From the NCBI GenBank assembly GCA_030998225.1, contig JAPYXD010000466.1, forward strand, positions 8,958,001 to 9,022,000: DNA of 64,000 bases. The letters run 5' to 3'. The notes beneath the pieces were generated by a model. The model was not told where the DNA came from, made no database searches, and saw nothing but the letters and a program-made list of their open reading frames with translations. This DNA comes from Diplolepis rosae (taxonomy: Eukaryota; Arthropoda; Insecta; Hymenoptera; Diplolepididae). Below, piece after piece: positions 1-12,015 of the stretch; within the stretch, counting starts at the first letter, position 1; each line of letters starts with the position of its first letter. The position numbers and the translations under genes were made by a program.

Positions 1-533
1 TCGTATTTCACATATTGTGGTTAAAAAATAAAAAATATTGCGATTAAAATTTGTAGATTTTTTTGTAGTAAAAAATTTTTCATTATAAAGTTTTTATCGT
101 ATCTCGTACAATCTAACTGGAAAATGGAATTTTTATATTGACTTTTTCTTAAGTTTGAACGTACATTAACTTTTCTAATTTTGCTATTATCATGAAAAGT
201 TACAAGGTTAATTAGTAGAGATTTATGAGCACTATCAATAACTAATATTGCAATTTTTTAGTTTTTCAAAAAAACAAAAAAGTTCTTTTATCTTGACAAT
301 TTTGGTCGGATGTGATTGGTTAACTAACTTGTCTTTACCTCGTGGGCCTCGACAAAGTATGCCAAAGCTCAATCCAGTCCGATTGTTCTATGGAGAGTTA
401 TCGTGACTTCAGACGACGGGTAGACTGATACTCTCGTGAAAACCGTTTTTTCCAACTGAAGGGGTCTCAAAACTCAAAGATTTGATGAGAATTTCGAATC
501 ATTTTTTACATGAAACTAAAATACTCCCTCATT
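1..533 (-). repeat. Dispersed repeat F, copy 1 (inverted)
   Basis: This segment reads as the reverse complement of 28853-29330. Shared landmarks are a 'cgtatctcgta' block followed by 'aactggaaaatggaattt', 'gagatttatgagcactatc', and a GGGGTCTCAAAAC block. It is non-coding. The window start cuts it, so its outer limit is unknown. A shorter copy in the opposite orientation lies at 1855-2115, so exon 1 of the next gene is flanked by inverted copies. Confidence 0.6.
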
Positions 534-1067
534 AATGATAAGAATGTAAAAATTATATGAAACTTTAGTATAGGTTATAGTAAAGTTTGCTACAATTATT
601 AGTAGATTACCATACAGTTACCATTTCTTTAACTTGTATCTTTGTATCTTTTAATTTAAATGTACCCTCATTTTCTCCCCTCTCTAATCCTTTATAAAAT
701 TCTAATGAATATAGATGTGAAAAATGTTATCTAGAGGAATGTCGTAGGCACGCGACGACGCGTTGCATGATGTATATTTAAACGATTTTACGTATCTTGC
801 GAGTAATAAGCGATAGGACAGTGTCCTCGACTTGGCACCTGTTCTCATGGGATGCGGCGACCGCATTAAAGTTCCATAGAAGACTGCATTCCTACGCCAT
901 GACAGTATCCATAAGGCACGGGGACAGGTAAACAGTTAATGAAACGATTGCAAGAGTACACCTTGAGCACGTACCGCAGGATAAGGGGAATGCTAAAAGC
1001 TCCTGAAATCTGGAAACTCTACGAGTTAGTGTTCGAAGTGCTCCTGATAGTGTCCGAAAATCTGAAA
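534..1067 (+). other. Upstream region of the gonadulin-like gene
   Basis: This is unique-looking sequence with a higher-GC block at 740-940, just before the first coding exon. A TATA-like 'tatattta' lies near 773. The reading frame is open upstream of the chosen start (an in-frame ATG at 939 adds 43 residues), but those residues precede and would bury the signal peptide. I therefore treat 939-1067 as likely 5'UTR. No initiator or transcript evidence is available. Confidence 0.3.
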
Positions 1068-4000
1068 ATGTCTGGAGAGGCGAGGGCGCTTTTTATCGTT
1101 TTTGTCCTTATTGGTCTAAACCAAATTCAAGCCAGTACAGAATGCAAAAATACTGTGATGGATGTCATAATGGAAAATTGTCATGGATTTGGTTCACGGT
1201 TTAAGAGGCAGATTTCAAAAAACAAGGAGGATTTTCCAAAAATTAATAGTGGTACGTTTTTTTTTCTCTAAAGCTTTAAAAACCAAATTAAAAAAAAACC
1301 TTAAATTAGTGAAGTGACTTCCAATATAAATTTTAAAAATACATGAAAAAGACGTAAATAAATGTAAATTAGAAAATCGTTAAAAAGGAGTAGAAGTTAA
1401 TTAACAAAAACAGACTACGTGAGCTCTTTTTTATTGGAATAATAACAGAAGTTTTGAAATATTTTTGGGTTCTGAAATATCTTGTAGGTACAAAGCTGTT
1501 CTTTCGGTGCAAGAGAATAAGAAATATAATTTTTTCGAACGCATTGCATATTAAAATTTGAAATTTAATAGCAGGAAATCGAGACATTTAAAAAAATAAA
1601 GATGCCAAAAATTATCCTGAAATAAAATCTTGAATAATATTTTCTATTATACTTATTGAAGTATAGCTAACTGCATGAAAACTATTTTAATCCAAATAAA
1701 TTTTGGTTACTTAAAATTTGATTTTTTATTAGATAACAACACATTTGATTATTATTATAAAAAAAGTTTCTTCATTAGCGAATAACAATTATTTAGAAAT
1801 AAAGTCAAAAGTTTCCTCATAAAATACAAAATTTTATGTATATATTAATTTTAAGATATTGGTTTTATGTGAAAAATCACTTTCGGAATTTTCACCAAAT
1901 CTTTACGTTTTGAGATCCCCTGGGTAAAAAAAAAACCTTTTTCAATCGAACGAAAATTAGAAAAGTTACAGTATGCTAAAACTTGAAAAAAATCAATATT
2001 AAATTCCATTTTGCAGTTAAATTATATGAGATACGAAAAAATATTATCATACAAAATTGTTTACTACAAAAAAATCTGCAAATATAAATCGTAACCTTTT
2101 GTCATAAGATGTAAATTTTTCTTTTTAATTTAAAAAAATATTATTGAAAATTCAAATTGTCAAGCAGAATATCTAAAATATAAAAGCAAAACAGGCAAAA
2201 GGTGTCAAATTTCAGAGGCTATATCTCGCGACCTATTGAACTTAAAGGCTTGTTCCTTTACGAAAATTAAAGATAATCACATCTCACATAAGTCACCCAA
2301 AATGAAACGTTTTAGCAAAAGATATAAGATTCCGGGTTAATTTCCCATTTCGACTCTTTGTTCGACAAAATGACTGGATTATTACTAGTATAATCAGAAT
2401 TCAGATGGAATTCCAGAAAACGAATTATCCATGGTATGTGACAGAAAATGTATTCACATTTATTACTCTCAATACTTGTATTTATAAATATAACGTAAAA
2501 TGACACTAACGCCAAACGATATTTTGCTTTAAAAATGGATTTTGACTCAAAAAAGTTAAATTCCAAATTAAATGGATCAATATAAACTAAGAAGACTTTG
2601 TTTTTTCTTTTAGATAGACAATACATTGTCAAGAGACAAGTGACACAAGAAATTCAGGTTGCAATGGCAACAATTAAATATCCAGCTGTATCTGAAATTT
2701 TTGAAGGTGTAATCAACATAAATCAAGAAAATGATGAAGTTTTTCGAAGAAATACACGCGGAAACCCTCTTCCAATTGATTATCCATCTTATCCATCTTT
2801 AAAGTACAACACAAATTTTCGACCATCACCAAACGTAATGGGATCTGTTCCACAAACTTACCCAAAACTCAGCGATTATTTACCACAAGTGAGTGAAAAA
2901 ACTCTTAATTTTTAATAAATGAATGTGCTGCATTGGTGTGAATAACATTTCTGAATTATTAAAAAATCTTTCAAAGCTTTTCTTTAATTAATTCCCTATT
3001 TTTGTTTACAATATTACTTGACTTCTGTTTTGATTAACAACTCTAATATAAGAAATCCAAAACTTTAATACGCTAACGATTAATCACTAAAAATTATTTA
3101 ATGTCATGGCGAAACTTTTGTCAAGCTTTCAATGTTGTGTCAAAAACTCGATAGAGCGCACGAATTTTGCTTATTAGAGAAAAATAAGAAGTTGAAAAAT
3201 CATAAAAATTGTCGTGCAACATTTTCTTGATTTAATTCTACGACTTGCGCATTACCTTTGAAACGAGATATTTCAATTATGGTTTGATGATTTATTTAAA
3301 ACATCATGAATTTTCTAGAAAATATTTTTTTACTATTTTCATTTTAATTTTCAAAAAATTCCCTTTTAAAAATCAAGTATACAAATCTTACATAAGTTCA
3401 TTTTATTTTGCATTTTTTGCAAATATTTGACAATAGTATGTACGTTGTATTATCCTCTAAAATATAATGTAAATTTTATGCACAGAAATATGAATTTGTT
3501 GGATTCTCTGAAAAATTATGTAAATTTTGAACAATCAAATGTAACACTATTCAGACATGTTCAATTTTGAGGAGGGCTATCAATTTCATACGAAGTTCAA
3601 AGGTTTTGAAGCTTGGAAAACTCCGAAGTTTGAACCTTCGTTCTATAAAACTTCGAAGAATTGAAAAATCAAAGTTTTGAAGCTTCGAATTAATGAACTT
3701 CGTTGTAAATTATTCGAAGAATATAAGGCACGAAGTTTTGAAACTTTCAGAAATTTTGAAAGTAGGTCACTTAGACTTTTACAAAGTTCGGCCTTTGTAT
3801 TGATTTTTGTCTACTTAGAGTGAAAATGAGTTAATATAAAGTAATAATTAATTTTTAGATATAAACGGAATAATTGAACCGCTGGATCGTAAAAGGGTAT
3901 ATAAAATCATTTCGCTTTTTGTAAAAGAACCCCTGGGCATTTTAAAAAATATTTTTCCCGTTTTCGAAATAATGTCAAAAACAGAATTTTTTTAAATTAA

Positions 4001-6808
4001 CAAATTCTGTCATTTTTTACTTCATCTCGCTCTAGATCATAAAATACTTTTAATTTTTTCTTAAAATTTGGAGAAATTATGTGTGGTATTATTCCGAATC
4101 TATTAGACTAACTCAAATTCATATTATTCCTTGTAAAAAAATTATTAATTTTTTTATAAATAATAGGACAAATAGCATAGGAATATCTTCAATCGCTAAA
4201 TCTATCGGCGTAACTTTAAACAATCACACGGAGAAAAATGGAGGGTCAGCCTGAATATCTAGAGGGTCAGGTCGACCAAATATGATGATCGACTATAGGA
4301 CAGCCTTCTAGATAATCAAACTAATCATCTGTAGAGGGTCAGAAAAAAATAATCGATTTGATCATTGTAGAAGGTCGATTTGATCATCCTTGAGGGTCGA
4401 AATGAAAATTTAAAACAAGATATTCAACTTGATCATCCCAGAGGATCGATTTGATTATCTTGATAGTGTGACTGTTTCTCTGTGGTAATCAAGCTGATCA
4501 TAAATCGAGAGTCTCCCTGATTATGTCCATAAAATTATGGAAGGACTATTTGATAATTTAGAGGGTCGGTCTGACTCTCAAAATTTTGAACCTCTAACTT
4601 CGACCCTCCGTTTTTCTCCGTGCAGAAGCTTCTAGCGAATGAAATGGGTGTTAAAATCTGTTGAAGATTTTTGTGAAGTATAATTTTTCCACATGAATTT
4701 TTTCAAATTGTGTGATTATTAGTTACATTAACAATAATCATAATCTTTTGTATAAAAGTTGATTTATTTTAATTACATTTACATTAAATTGCATTTTACA
4801 TTACGAACTGATATTATGTACATATGAACATTAATTAATAACACTATTACCTAAACAATAATACAATAATAAATAATTGTATCAACGTTTTCAAAAATTT
4901 AAAGTACTCATAATTAAACTACATTGAATATTGTATTATTATCAAAATTAATTGAAATAATCATTTTGAATAAAATAAATTAATTTATGTACTTTTTTAT
5001 AAAAATAAATGAATCATTTTTAATGATCAGTATAAATTATTTAGCAACACGTTGATACAATTATTATTTATGGCATTAATTTATAGATCATAGTGTTATT
5101 AATTAATGTCATAAATGCATAACATCAATTCGTATATAAAATGTAAATGCAATTAAAATAAACTAACTATAATGCAACATTAAATAATCATTATTCTTAA
5201 TGTAAGTAATAATCACTTAAGTTAAACAAATTCATGAGGAAATTTATACTTTTCAAACCGGTGACCCTCATGAAAGGTGTCCATATTTATTTATTAAAAA
5301 TATTTTTTTTACGTTTATAAATATTTATGAACAGATAAGCCGTCTTCAGTACCTTATGTTCAATTTCCCAAAGTTTAAAATCTATATTTCATTTCGGATG
5401 GCAAAGAGACAGACGAAAAAATGCTCCATATTTAATTTTTTCGATATTTTTTTATTTGGACCCGAATGAGGCAGATAAATGTAGTTCATTGTTCTCTCTT
5501 ACATTCCCCAAAGTCTCGCGGTAATATTTTAATCACAAAAAAGTTAAGTGGAAGAACAAAAAATTGATAACTTGGTCACGTGACCCACGTAGGACATGGC
5601 CTAAATGCAGTGCAAAAACAAAAAATCAAGATTTCACACTTGCAACTTACAGGTTATAACTTCGATCGTTTCAGCGACTTCTAACGTTTCGAAGGCTACG
5701 AAACTTCGCTCCTTCTATTCCTTTGAAAACTTGAAAATTTCGATACTTTGAAATTTTGAATTAATTTGTCAATTATGTACAAATCAATGCAAAAGCAAAA
5801 TTTCATGAAATGTTGTACATATTTTTCTATTTATTACTTAAAAAATCTAGTAAGTACAGAATTACTGAAAATTTGAAGAAACACTAGATATCTTTAAGAC
5901 GTTTTAAGAACATGTCAAGAACGTTCATAAACTTGTATCTTTCCGTGCAGTTGAGAAAACTGAGTGAAATTACACGTGTATTTCAAGACAAATTTGAAAA
6001 CTCGAAAATGTACTTAATTTTTATTTGTCTATTTTATTTCATTAAATTAATGTGAAATTCACATTATGAATTTCACGTGATTTTTTTGCACCTAGGTGAC
6101 CTTCTTAAAATGTCTGAAGGATGTAAAATACCCTCATAAGCATTCTCTAAATTTAAATCAGCGAAAAATGAGCTACTGAGATAAATCAATAATAATGATT
6201 GATCAGTTAATCGTTATGGGACTGTCTCCTTGACCCATTCCTTACTGATTTAAATTTATAAAGGTACTGAGAAATGTAGCGAATCTTAAAATCTAGCTTC
6301 AAGTATGCAATAGGATATAATTTTTAGTAAAGAAAGATGAAATTACAAATTTAGTACTTAAATTAACATTGAAAATGACATCGAATCTGAATTAGTGAAT
6401 TTGCTTCACAGTGAAACGCGGCTGCACCTTTGAAGTTGAGAAACAGCAAGATAAGTGCAATTAAGTAGAAGAGATTCGGTCGCTCTAGTTAGCGGGGTTT
6501 TGACTTAAATAACTTTTGGGAGAACACCCTAGTGACTAATGCAATTTCAACAGCTTCCACACAATGCTTCTTTGTGTATCAGCTGATATCAATTATTTGA
6601 ATCCTGGATACAAACTCGGAAAATATAATAATAGGCACGCGGAGATGATCTTGGATTCGTTCTCAATGAAGATGAAGTTGAGGAGCTGTACAATGAGATT
6701 TCCAATAGAATGCCTAGATCGTCCTGGGATAAGGATCGTTTGATTTCTATCGCAGCAAAGTGTTGCCAGAACGTTGTACTCTGCCGAAAGGAGCCACCTT
6801 GTTTTTGA
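1068..6808 (+). CDS. Relaxin/gonadulin-like secreted peptide precursor (3 exons)
   Basis: Exons are 1068-1251, 2614-2888 and 6635-6808. Donors are G|GTACGT and CAA|GTGAGT; acceptors are ctttTAG and aataTAG. Intron phases are 1 and 0 and match across both joins, giving 210 codons plus TGA. The product opens with a signal peptide (MSGEARALFIVFVLIGLNQ). Next comes an insulin-type B-chain pair, C-x11-C (CKNTVMDVIMENC), ended by a KR site. Two further basic sites (VKR, FRR) lie in a long connecting peptide. The C-terminus is AAKCCQNVVLCRKEPPCF. Insulins use CC-x3-C-x8-C; here the spacing is CC-x5-C-x5-C. Six cysteines, the B-chain spacing, the processing sites and the neighbouring insulin gene support the insulin/relaxin superfamily. 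Gonadulin (Dilp8-like, which signals through LGR3 in flies) is the best guess. The second acceptor has a poor polypyrimidine tract, so an extra exon or a shifted acceptor is possible. Confidence 0.62.
1252..2613 (+). other. Intron 1 of the gonadulin-like gene
   Basis: The intron is AT-rich and runs from the GTACGT donor to the ttttttctttTAG acceptor. It carries a truncated copy of repeat F at 1855-2115. Small ORFs in it lack codon structure. Nothing else is recognised. Confidence 0.55.
1855..2115 (+). repeat. Dispersed repeat F, copy 2 (truncated)
   Basis: It matches 28868-29400 in direct orientation: 'ggttttatgtgaaaaatca', 'tttacgttttgaga', 'tatgagatacgaaaaa' and 'gtcataagatg' all recur. 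Relative to copy 3 an internal piece containing the GTCT microsatellite is missing. Confidence 0.6.
4227..4622. mobile_element. MITE with CACGGAGAAAAA termini
   Basis: The left end reads CACGGAGAAAAATGGAGGGT; the right end is its inverted counterpart (ACCCTCCGTTTTTCTCCGTG), giving 20-bp terminal inverted repeats with one mismatch. The 396-bp interior is built from repeated 'gagggtc' and 'gatcat' motifs and has no ORF. It is non-autonomous. Confidence 0.8.
4710..5215. repeat. Long AT-rich inverted repeat (hairpin)
   Basis: The two arms mirror each other about position 4950. 'aataacactat' near 4842 answers 'atagtgttattaattaatg' near 5089. 'aattgtatcaacgtt' near 4876 answers 'aacacgttgatacaatt' near 5046. 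The outer ends 'gtgattattagttacatt' and 'aatgtaagtaataatcac' also match. It is probably a foldback MITE. Confidence 0.65.
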
Positions 6809-7601
6809 CATTAAATTAACACTCATAAAGATAAAGATTTCTCTATAGGAGAAAATTTATATATATTTCAAAAAATAATGAGCAAGCGCACCTTTTTCGA
6901 ATAATTCTGTATAATTATTATATGTAACATATATCAAATTTAAAAAATATGTAGGTGCGTGTGAAGTAAAATAGATAGAAACCCATGTGGGTCGCTGCAT
7001 AGGATGCTTTCCACTTTCTCAAGGAAAATTTTGATGCTTAGAAGTAAAACCTGTATGGGTTCTCACATGTGTTTCAATGTTAGTTCCAAGTTATGTGAAC
7101 TGTAAAAAGTTTTTCGAAAATATTTCCGAAAATAGTGTGCCAGCTAATAACCCTAACTTTTCGAAAAATTTTCTGGTTATAGTCGGATATATATTCAAAT
7201 TATATTGGACTAATTTCTTAACCGATAGAATATATTCCCTAACATTTCGGAAATGAGCTGATATTATCGGCACATTTGACAAAATTCTGAGAAAAATGAT
7301 CGATTTTGGTCACAAAAATATTTTGCCTATATACCTTCTCACGAGACATTCCCCACTAGAAAGTGGGCTAAATTTCAAACATTTTTTGCAGTGCAACCAT
7401 GCAGAGATGCTTAATGAGGCAGTATTCTAGGATCAGAACCTGTAGAACATGTACTTCTTTTTTAAAAATATTTATTAAATTTAATATAAGTACTATAAAT
7501 ACTAATATTATTTGAAATCTTATATAAATTTGAAAAAGGTGCCCTAAACTTGTATATTAATGTAGATTCTAGAAATATGGTTAATATACATACATCTACA
7601 A
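6809..7601. other. 3' flank of the gonadulin-like gene, no gene seen
   Basis: AT-rich sequence follows the TGA. No clear AATAAA signal was identified in the first 100 bases. Small ORFs here are short and unstructured. Confidence 0.4.
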
Positions 7602-7848
7602 TACACTCGACTCGCGCTAAGGCGAACTCCGCTAAGGCGGCGGTGAACTTCTCGTCGAGGCGTCGGGTGTTGTTCTCCCTTTACCCCCACCACGAACCTT
7701 GAGTTACCCACGTGACTCTGTTTACATGCGCAACATAAAAACTGAACGCAAAACGCAGGTCGCGGAAAGTGACTGGGATTCTCTCTCGCGGACGCCTTGA
7801 CGCGAATACACGGTTTTATCTGCGTCGCCTTAACGCGAGTACAGTGTA
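7602..7848. mobile_element. GC-rich TIR element
   Basis: The left end TACACTCGACTCGCGCTAAG and the right end, read in reverse (TACACTGTACTCGCGTTAAG), form imperfect inverted repeats with TA at both edges. The interior is much richer in GC than its surroundings and repeats 'taaggcg'. A minus-strand ORF across it is an accident of composition. It is Tc1/mariner-like in style, without transposase. Confidence 0.6.
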
Positions 7849-8230
7849 ATAAATACGCGATGAAACATGTCTCAATCAAATTAAGTACATTATTGCATAA
7901 CTGACGAAAATAGCCTCTAATACAATATAAAAAAAACAGAGTTTGGACTGTTTGATCTTAAGAAAGTTAGAGGTTATATGATTAGATTACCACGTAAGTC
8001 TTCTAGCTTCGCTACACCAGTGCAACACCTTTATTTTTTACTGATTTAAAAAAGAAATTTAATTTCAAATTGTACGACTCTAAAACATAAAATTATGGCA
8101 GAAAATATTTTGATTAATTGTAATAAAAATGTCTAAATGATGATTACGAATTATATAATAAAAGAAAAATGTATTTAAACTTCAAAAGTAAGGAAACTGT
8201 GATATATATTGATACTATATCAATAATAAT

Positions 8231-8485
8231 CAGAATCGAATTTAGAACGAGGCTAGTCCCCGCCACTTCGGGGCCCCTACCAGCCACGTAAAAAATTTCA
8301 AAAACAAAAATATTACAAAATAAATGTTTTTTCCAATTGAATTACATGCAATAAAATAAATAACTTTAAATTGACGAAATAATAATTAGACCAATTTGAT
8401 TTTTGTTCACTCGACTTTTCACGTTTAGTAAAGGGCCCCCACCATCAATTGACCTCAGGGCCACCAACAACCTAAATACGCCCTG
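8231..8485. mobile_element. hAT-type MITE with perfect 8-bp duplication
   Basis: The element starts CAGAATCGAATTTAG and ends in the inverse of CAGGGCGTATTTAGG. It is flanked on both sides by ATAATAAT (8223-8230 and 8486-8493), the 8-bp duplication typical of hAT elements. It is 255 bp and non-coding. Confidence 0.75.
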
Positions 8486-10044
8486 ATAATAATATATGTT
8501 AGTAAGTGAGATAATTCGAAAGGTACTTAAAATCAGTGTCAGAATATTTATCAACGAATGTTTTATGGTTGAAAATATTTATAATTTCGTGCACGTTATA
8601 ACTTAAACTAATTATTTATTGAACAGTTTCTAAAAGTTTTATAATACATGGGAAAATATTCGTCAAGTGGACCCGCTTGGAAACTTTTTATTGGAGTTTT
8701 GGAAAAATTTCTTTATTTTTACATTCATGTTCAGTCTTTCGCTAAAAGTAACGACCTTTATAAAAAAAAACTTGAATTTACCTATACTTATTCCAATACT
8801 TACACGAAAAAAAAATAGTTTAGTTAAGTTTATAGAATTGTTTAAGAGTTGGAGATACAGGCATTTATAGAACAGAGTTCTAGAAAATTTACAGAACTCT
8901 TCAGGATAAAATGTGAAACATTCAGGAAAAATCATTGAAAGTTCTGCATTTTATTCTGAAAAGTTCTTCAAATTTTCTAAAACTCGGTTTCGTAAATGCC
9001 CATATCCCTAACTCTTAAAAACCCGTGTGGAAATTGCTCAATGTTTGACCTATTACAAGTTTGGCCTCAACTTGGAAAATTATTATTTGGCTACAACACA
9101 GCGAATATCTTGGATATCTAGCTTTGCTTGTTATGTTCGAGAGTCAAATTGTATCTTTGACTATATACTTATCAATGCATAAATTTATATTTTTTGAAGA
9201 AAAATTTATTTGATTTGAAAAAATATTTAATCGGCCCAAAGATATTTTGCTTGGATTAAACAAATGTTATTTAATTCAAATAAATCTTTTATTTGAATCA
9301 AAAAAAGCCTTTCAAACAAAATATTTTCTTTCATTCATTAAAATCTTCTTTCTCCGTGTAAAATAAAGGAACATTTTCAAAAAATTTATGAAGTAGTTTT
9401 TAAAGAATTCAGAATTTTTAATATGTGTTCCAAGTAGTACTTAAGGGGTTAATACGTAACCCACAGAGAGCCGAAAACGAGGTCCAATTTGATCATTTTA
9501 TTATTTTATTCGGTTCTGGTTTAGTTACATCCAATTTGATATATTTTATTATTCATTATCGGAGAACGAAACAATCAGAGGTAAATTTACATACAGCAAT
9601 TCATTATGCATCATTTGCAGGTTTAAAAACAATTTTTATATTATAAATTTCCTGCATAATATCGCTGTCCTTTCCATGTGTTTCATGTCTTTCTTCTATG
9701 CCAAGTACAAACGGTGGACATTGTAGCCTCCACAATTTTTATCCAACAGCAAAAAAAAATTTAGCGATCTAATAAACATCAATGACTATCAGGTAAAGTA
9801 ACAGTTTTTCGTAATTTGGATTTGCTGCTGAATGGTATTTTTTTTTTAATGCGTTTTTTTCCAATGGTTTAATTTATTTATTAATTTATGTATAAAAATA
9901 TATTTGTTATTTTTGGAAAGCGTCACGATACCTGATAAAGAATGTATTTATTAACATCCCATAAAAATTTCAGAACAAGCGAATGAAAATTGTAAGAGTT
10001 ACTATGTACACCGTTTTCAAAAACGTATTTGAAGTTTTAGAACG
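8486..10044. other. Intergenic, no gene seen
   Basis: AT-rich. A degenerate fragment resembling element family E (AAAGAAA/ATTCAAA motifs) runs from about 9224 to 9357 and ends in 'ttctccgtgta', the inverse of the CACGGAGAA terminus. ORFs at 8663-8935 and 9425-9646 show no recognisable domain. Confidence 0.35.
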
Positions 10045-10584
10045 TACTACTGTGATCAAAGTGAAAGGTGAATTTTGTTATAAAATGAAAAATCTTAATT
10101 TATTTATCCAAATCAATTTCATCCCCTTCCGATATAATGCACTTATGCCAACGTTTTTTCCAATCGTCGAAACACTTGTTAAATTCGATTTCCGGAATTG
10201 CCTTCAGAGATTCGGTTTTTATCTCCTCAATCGAGTCAAAACGGTGTCCCCGGAGCGGTCTCTTGAGTTTGCTGAACAACCAGAAGTCACACGGAGCTAA
10301 ATCAGGTGAATACGGTGGTTGCGGAACGATATTTGTTGAAGTTTTGACGAAATGATCGCGTAAAACCAGTGCCGTGTGTGATGGTGCATTATCATGCCAA
10401 GAGTTGTTGTCCCATAAATCCGGCCTTTTTCTGCGAACAGCTTCACACAAATGAATATTTTGATCTGAAATTTGGCACAGATGTAACTAACAGTACTACC
10501 AACTTATGGAAAAAAATATTTCAGTTTCGAAAATCCCGGGAAGTTTAAATTTAAAATTCACCTTTCAATTTGATCACAGTAGTA
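10045..10584 (-). mobile_element. Internally deleted mariner element
   Basis: The ends are near-perfect 28-bp inverted repeats beginning CTACTGTGATCAAA and running to GAAAGGTGAATT, with TA at each edge (10045-10046 and 10583-10584). At 540 bp it is under half the usual 1.3-kb mariner length. The right end retains a mariner-style 5' leader and the left end retains the transposase C-terminus. The N-terminal and central coding region is deleted. Confidence 0.85.
10100..10450 (-). pseudogene. Mariner transposase, C-terminal half
   Basis: The translation carries the second and third catalytic aspartates of a D,D34D mariner transposase. HDNAPSHTALVLRDH contains the second; YSPDLAPCDFWLF contains the third, with exactly 34 residues between them. 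The C-terminus is intact and ends DEIDLDK before TAA. The first aspartate and the DNA-binding domain are absent because of the internal deletion, so the product could not transpose DNA. The apparent start methionine is simply the first one inside the remnant. Confidence 0.85.
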
Positions 10585-11392
10585 TATTTTCTATATATGT
10601 AAGCTACGTATTCGTACAAAGTCAAAAAGTGTTTTACACTTTTGAGACTGCGATGAATGTTTTTTTAAACTGTTGGAACTATTAGGAAGCATTTAAGATG
10701 AACAAATTTGTTTATATCTTTTGAGAATTCAGGGGTGGCGTAACCCCTTCATGAACTCCACAAAAGTCTCTAAAACGATTTGGTATGGCCAACAATAAAA
10801 TTTCTTTAGTTTTTGTGTAACCAAGCGGCTTAATTGGGGCAACTAAATTTCGGTTAGGTTTTTTTTTTGTTCAACTAATAAAATAATTGTTGGCTTGACA
10901 AAATATTTTATGAACAAAACTGAATCTAAATTGATAAGAGATAATATCACATTAGGTCAGTTATGAATCATTTTATATCATATTTATTTTATTTGAAATA
11001 AAATGAAATCATATAAGTTATATTAATCTTGTTTATTCAATGTACTATAAACAGTTTACTAAAATTAAATTCATGACTGAAATGAACAAATTTTACAATC
11101 ATAATAGTTATAAATGATTCTCATTTCAGCTAAAGTAAGAGTCTAAAAGCATAAATTAATCATTTATTTGCTAACGATACCAATATTAACAAAACACAGG
11201 TCACGACTGCTTCGTAATAAGTTGGCTACAATTCTGTTATGAAGAATATGTTCTATTTGTAACAATTCTCCAACAAATTTGACCAGAAATTTAAAAAAAA
11301 TAAATAATGAATCATTCAAATTCACCCTACAAAAAGCATTTATTATGAGTAGACTGAAAATATTTTTATAAAAACTTGAAATCAGGATATCA
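10585..11392. other. Intergenic, nothing recognised
   Basis: AT-rich sequence with no convincing ORF, repeat or inverted structure. Confidence 0.4.
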
Positions 11393-12000
11393 CTGAAAAA
11401 ACAGTATAGCTGAGAGAACTATATTTTGGTCCTCAGAACCAGAAAATATTGCTATCAGACGAATGCTACGATATGGTCCTCAGAACCATACGAGTATAGG
11501 TGAGACAGCTATACTGGTATTCCTAAACGTCATATTGCTCCGCGAAGGATACAAGTTCGTTGATATGACAATCCCCAATCTCTTAATTTTCTCTTCACCC
11601 ACTCGTCCATAGCAGTTGTGGATTTTCACGTGTAATAAAAGAATACGCGATACGCATAAATTATATTTCAAGCAAAGAAAAAATGCCTCTAACAAATCGA
11701 CAAATGACACTTCTTTCTCACATCGAGGTTAGAGTCGCGTGCATGCAAAGCAAGGTATAGGTAGCGCGGCAAACCAGTATAGTTGTCTCACCTATACCAG
11801 AGACACTATATACCGGTATAGGTCGGACAGCTATACTTCTATCGTTGCACGAACGAAATTATATTGGTGCGATGGCAAAATACGCGTTTCGGTGCGTCAC
11901 GCATTTATTTTAGCTACAATACGAATATCGTATAGTCACGACAGGTATTTTGCTGAACTCAAATTCTGTATAGTTTTCTCAGCTATACTGTTTTTTCCGT
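11393..12000. mobile_element. TIR element with AAAAAACAGTATAGCTGAG termini
   Basis: 'gaaaaaacagtatagctgag' near 11395 is answered by its inverse near 11978-11998. The interior repeats 'agctatact' and 'ggtcctcagaacca'. The flanks share 'atat'. It is 608 bp and non-coding, although short ORFs cross it. Confidence 0.7.
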
Positions 12001-12015
12001 ATATCCGTTTAGTAA

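Larger units (their letters stand above)
2889..6634 (+). other. Intron 2 of the gonadulin-like gene
   Basis: This is a 3.7-kb AT-rich intron. It contains CTTCGAA-rich blocks at about 3590-3770 and 5650-5770 that look like degenerate inverted arms, a MITE at 4227-4622, and a long AT-rich hairpin at 4710-5215. No further coding exon is evident, but a small one could be missed. Confidence 0.5.

Noticed and set aside
939..1067. Upstream in-frame ATG extending the gonadulin-like precursor by 43 residues
   Set aside because: It would place the hydrophobic signal peptide internally. The ATG at 1068 has an AAA context and starts directly before the signal sequence.
7544..7879. 111-codon minus-strand ORF with several cysteines
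   Set aside because: It spans the GC-rich TIR element at 7602-7848 and both of its inverted ends. The cysteine pattern follows no family.
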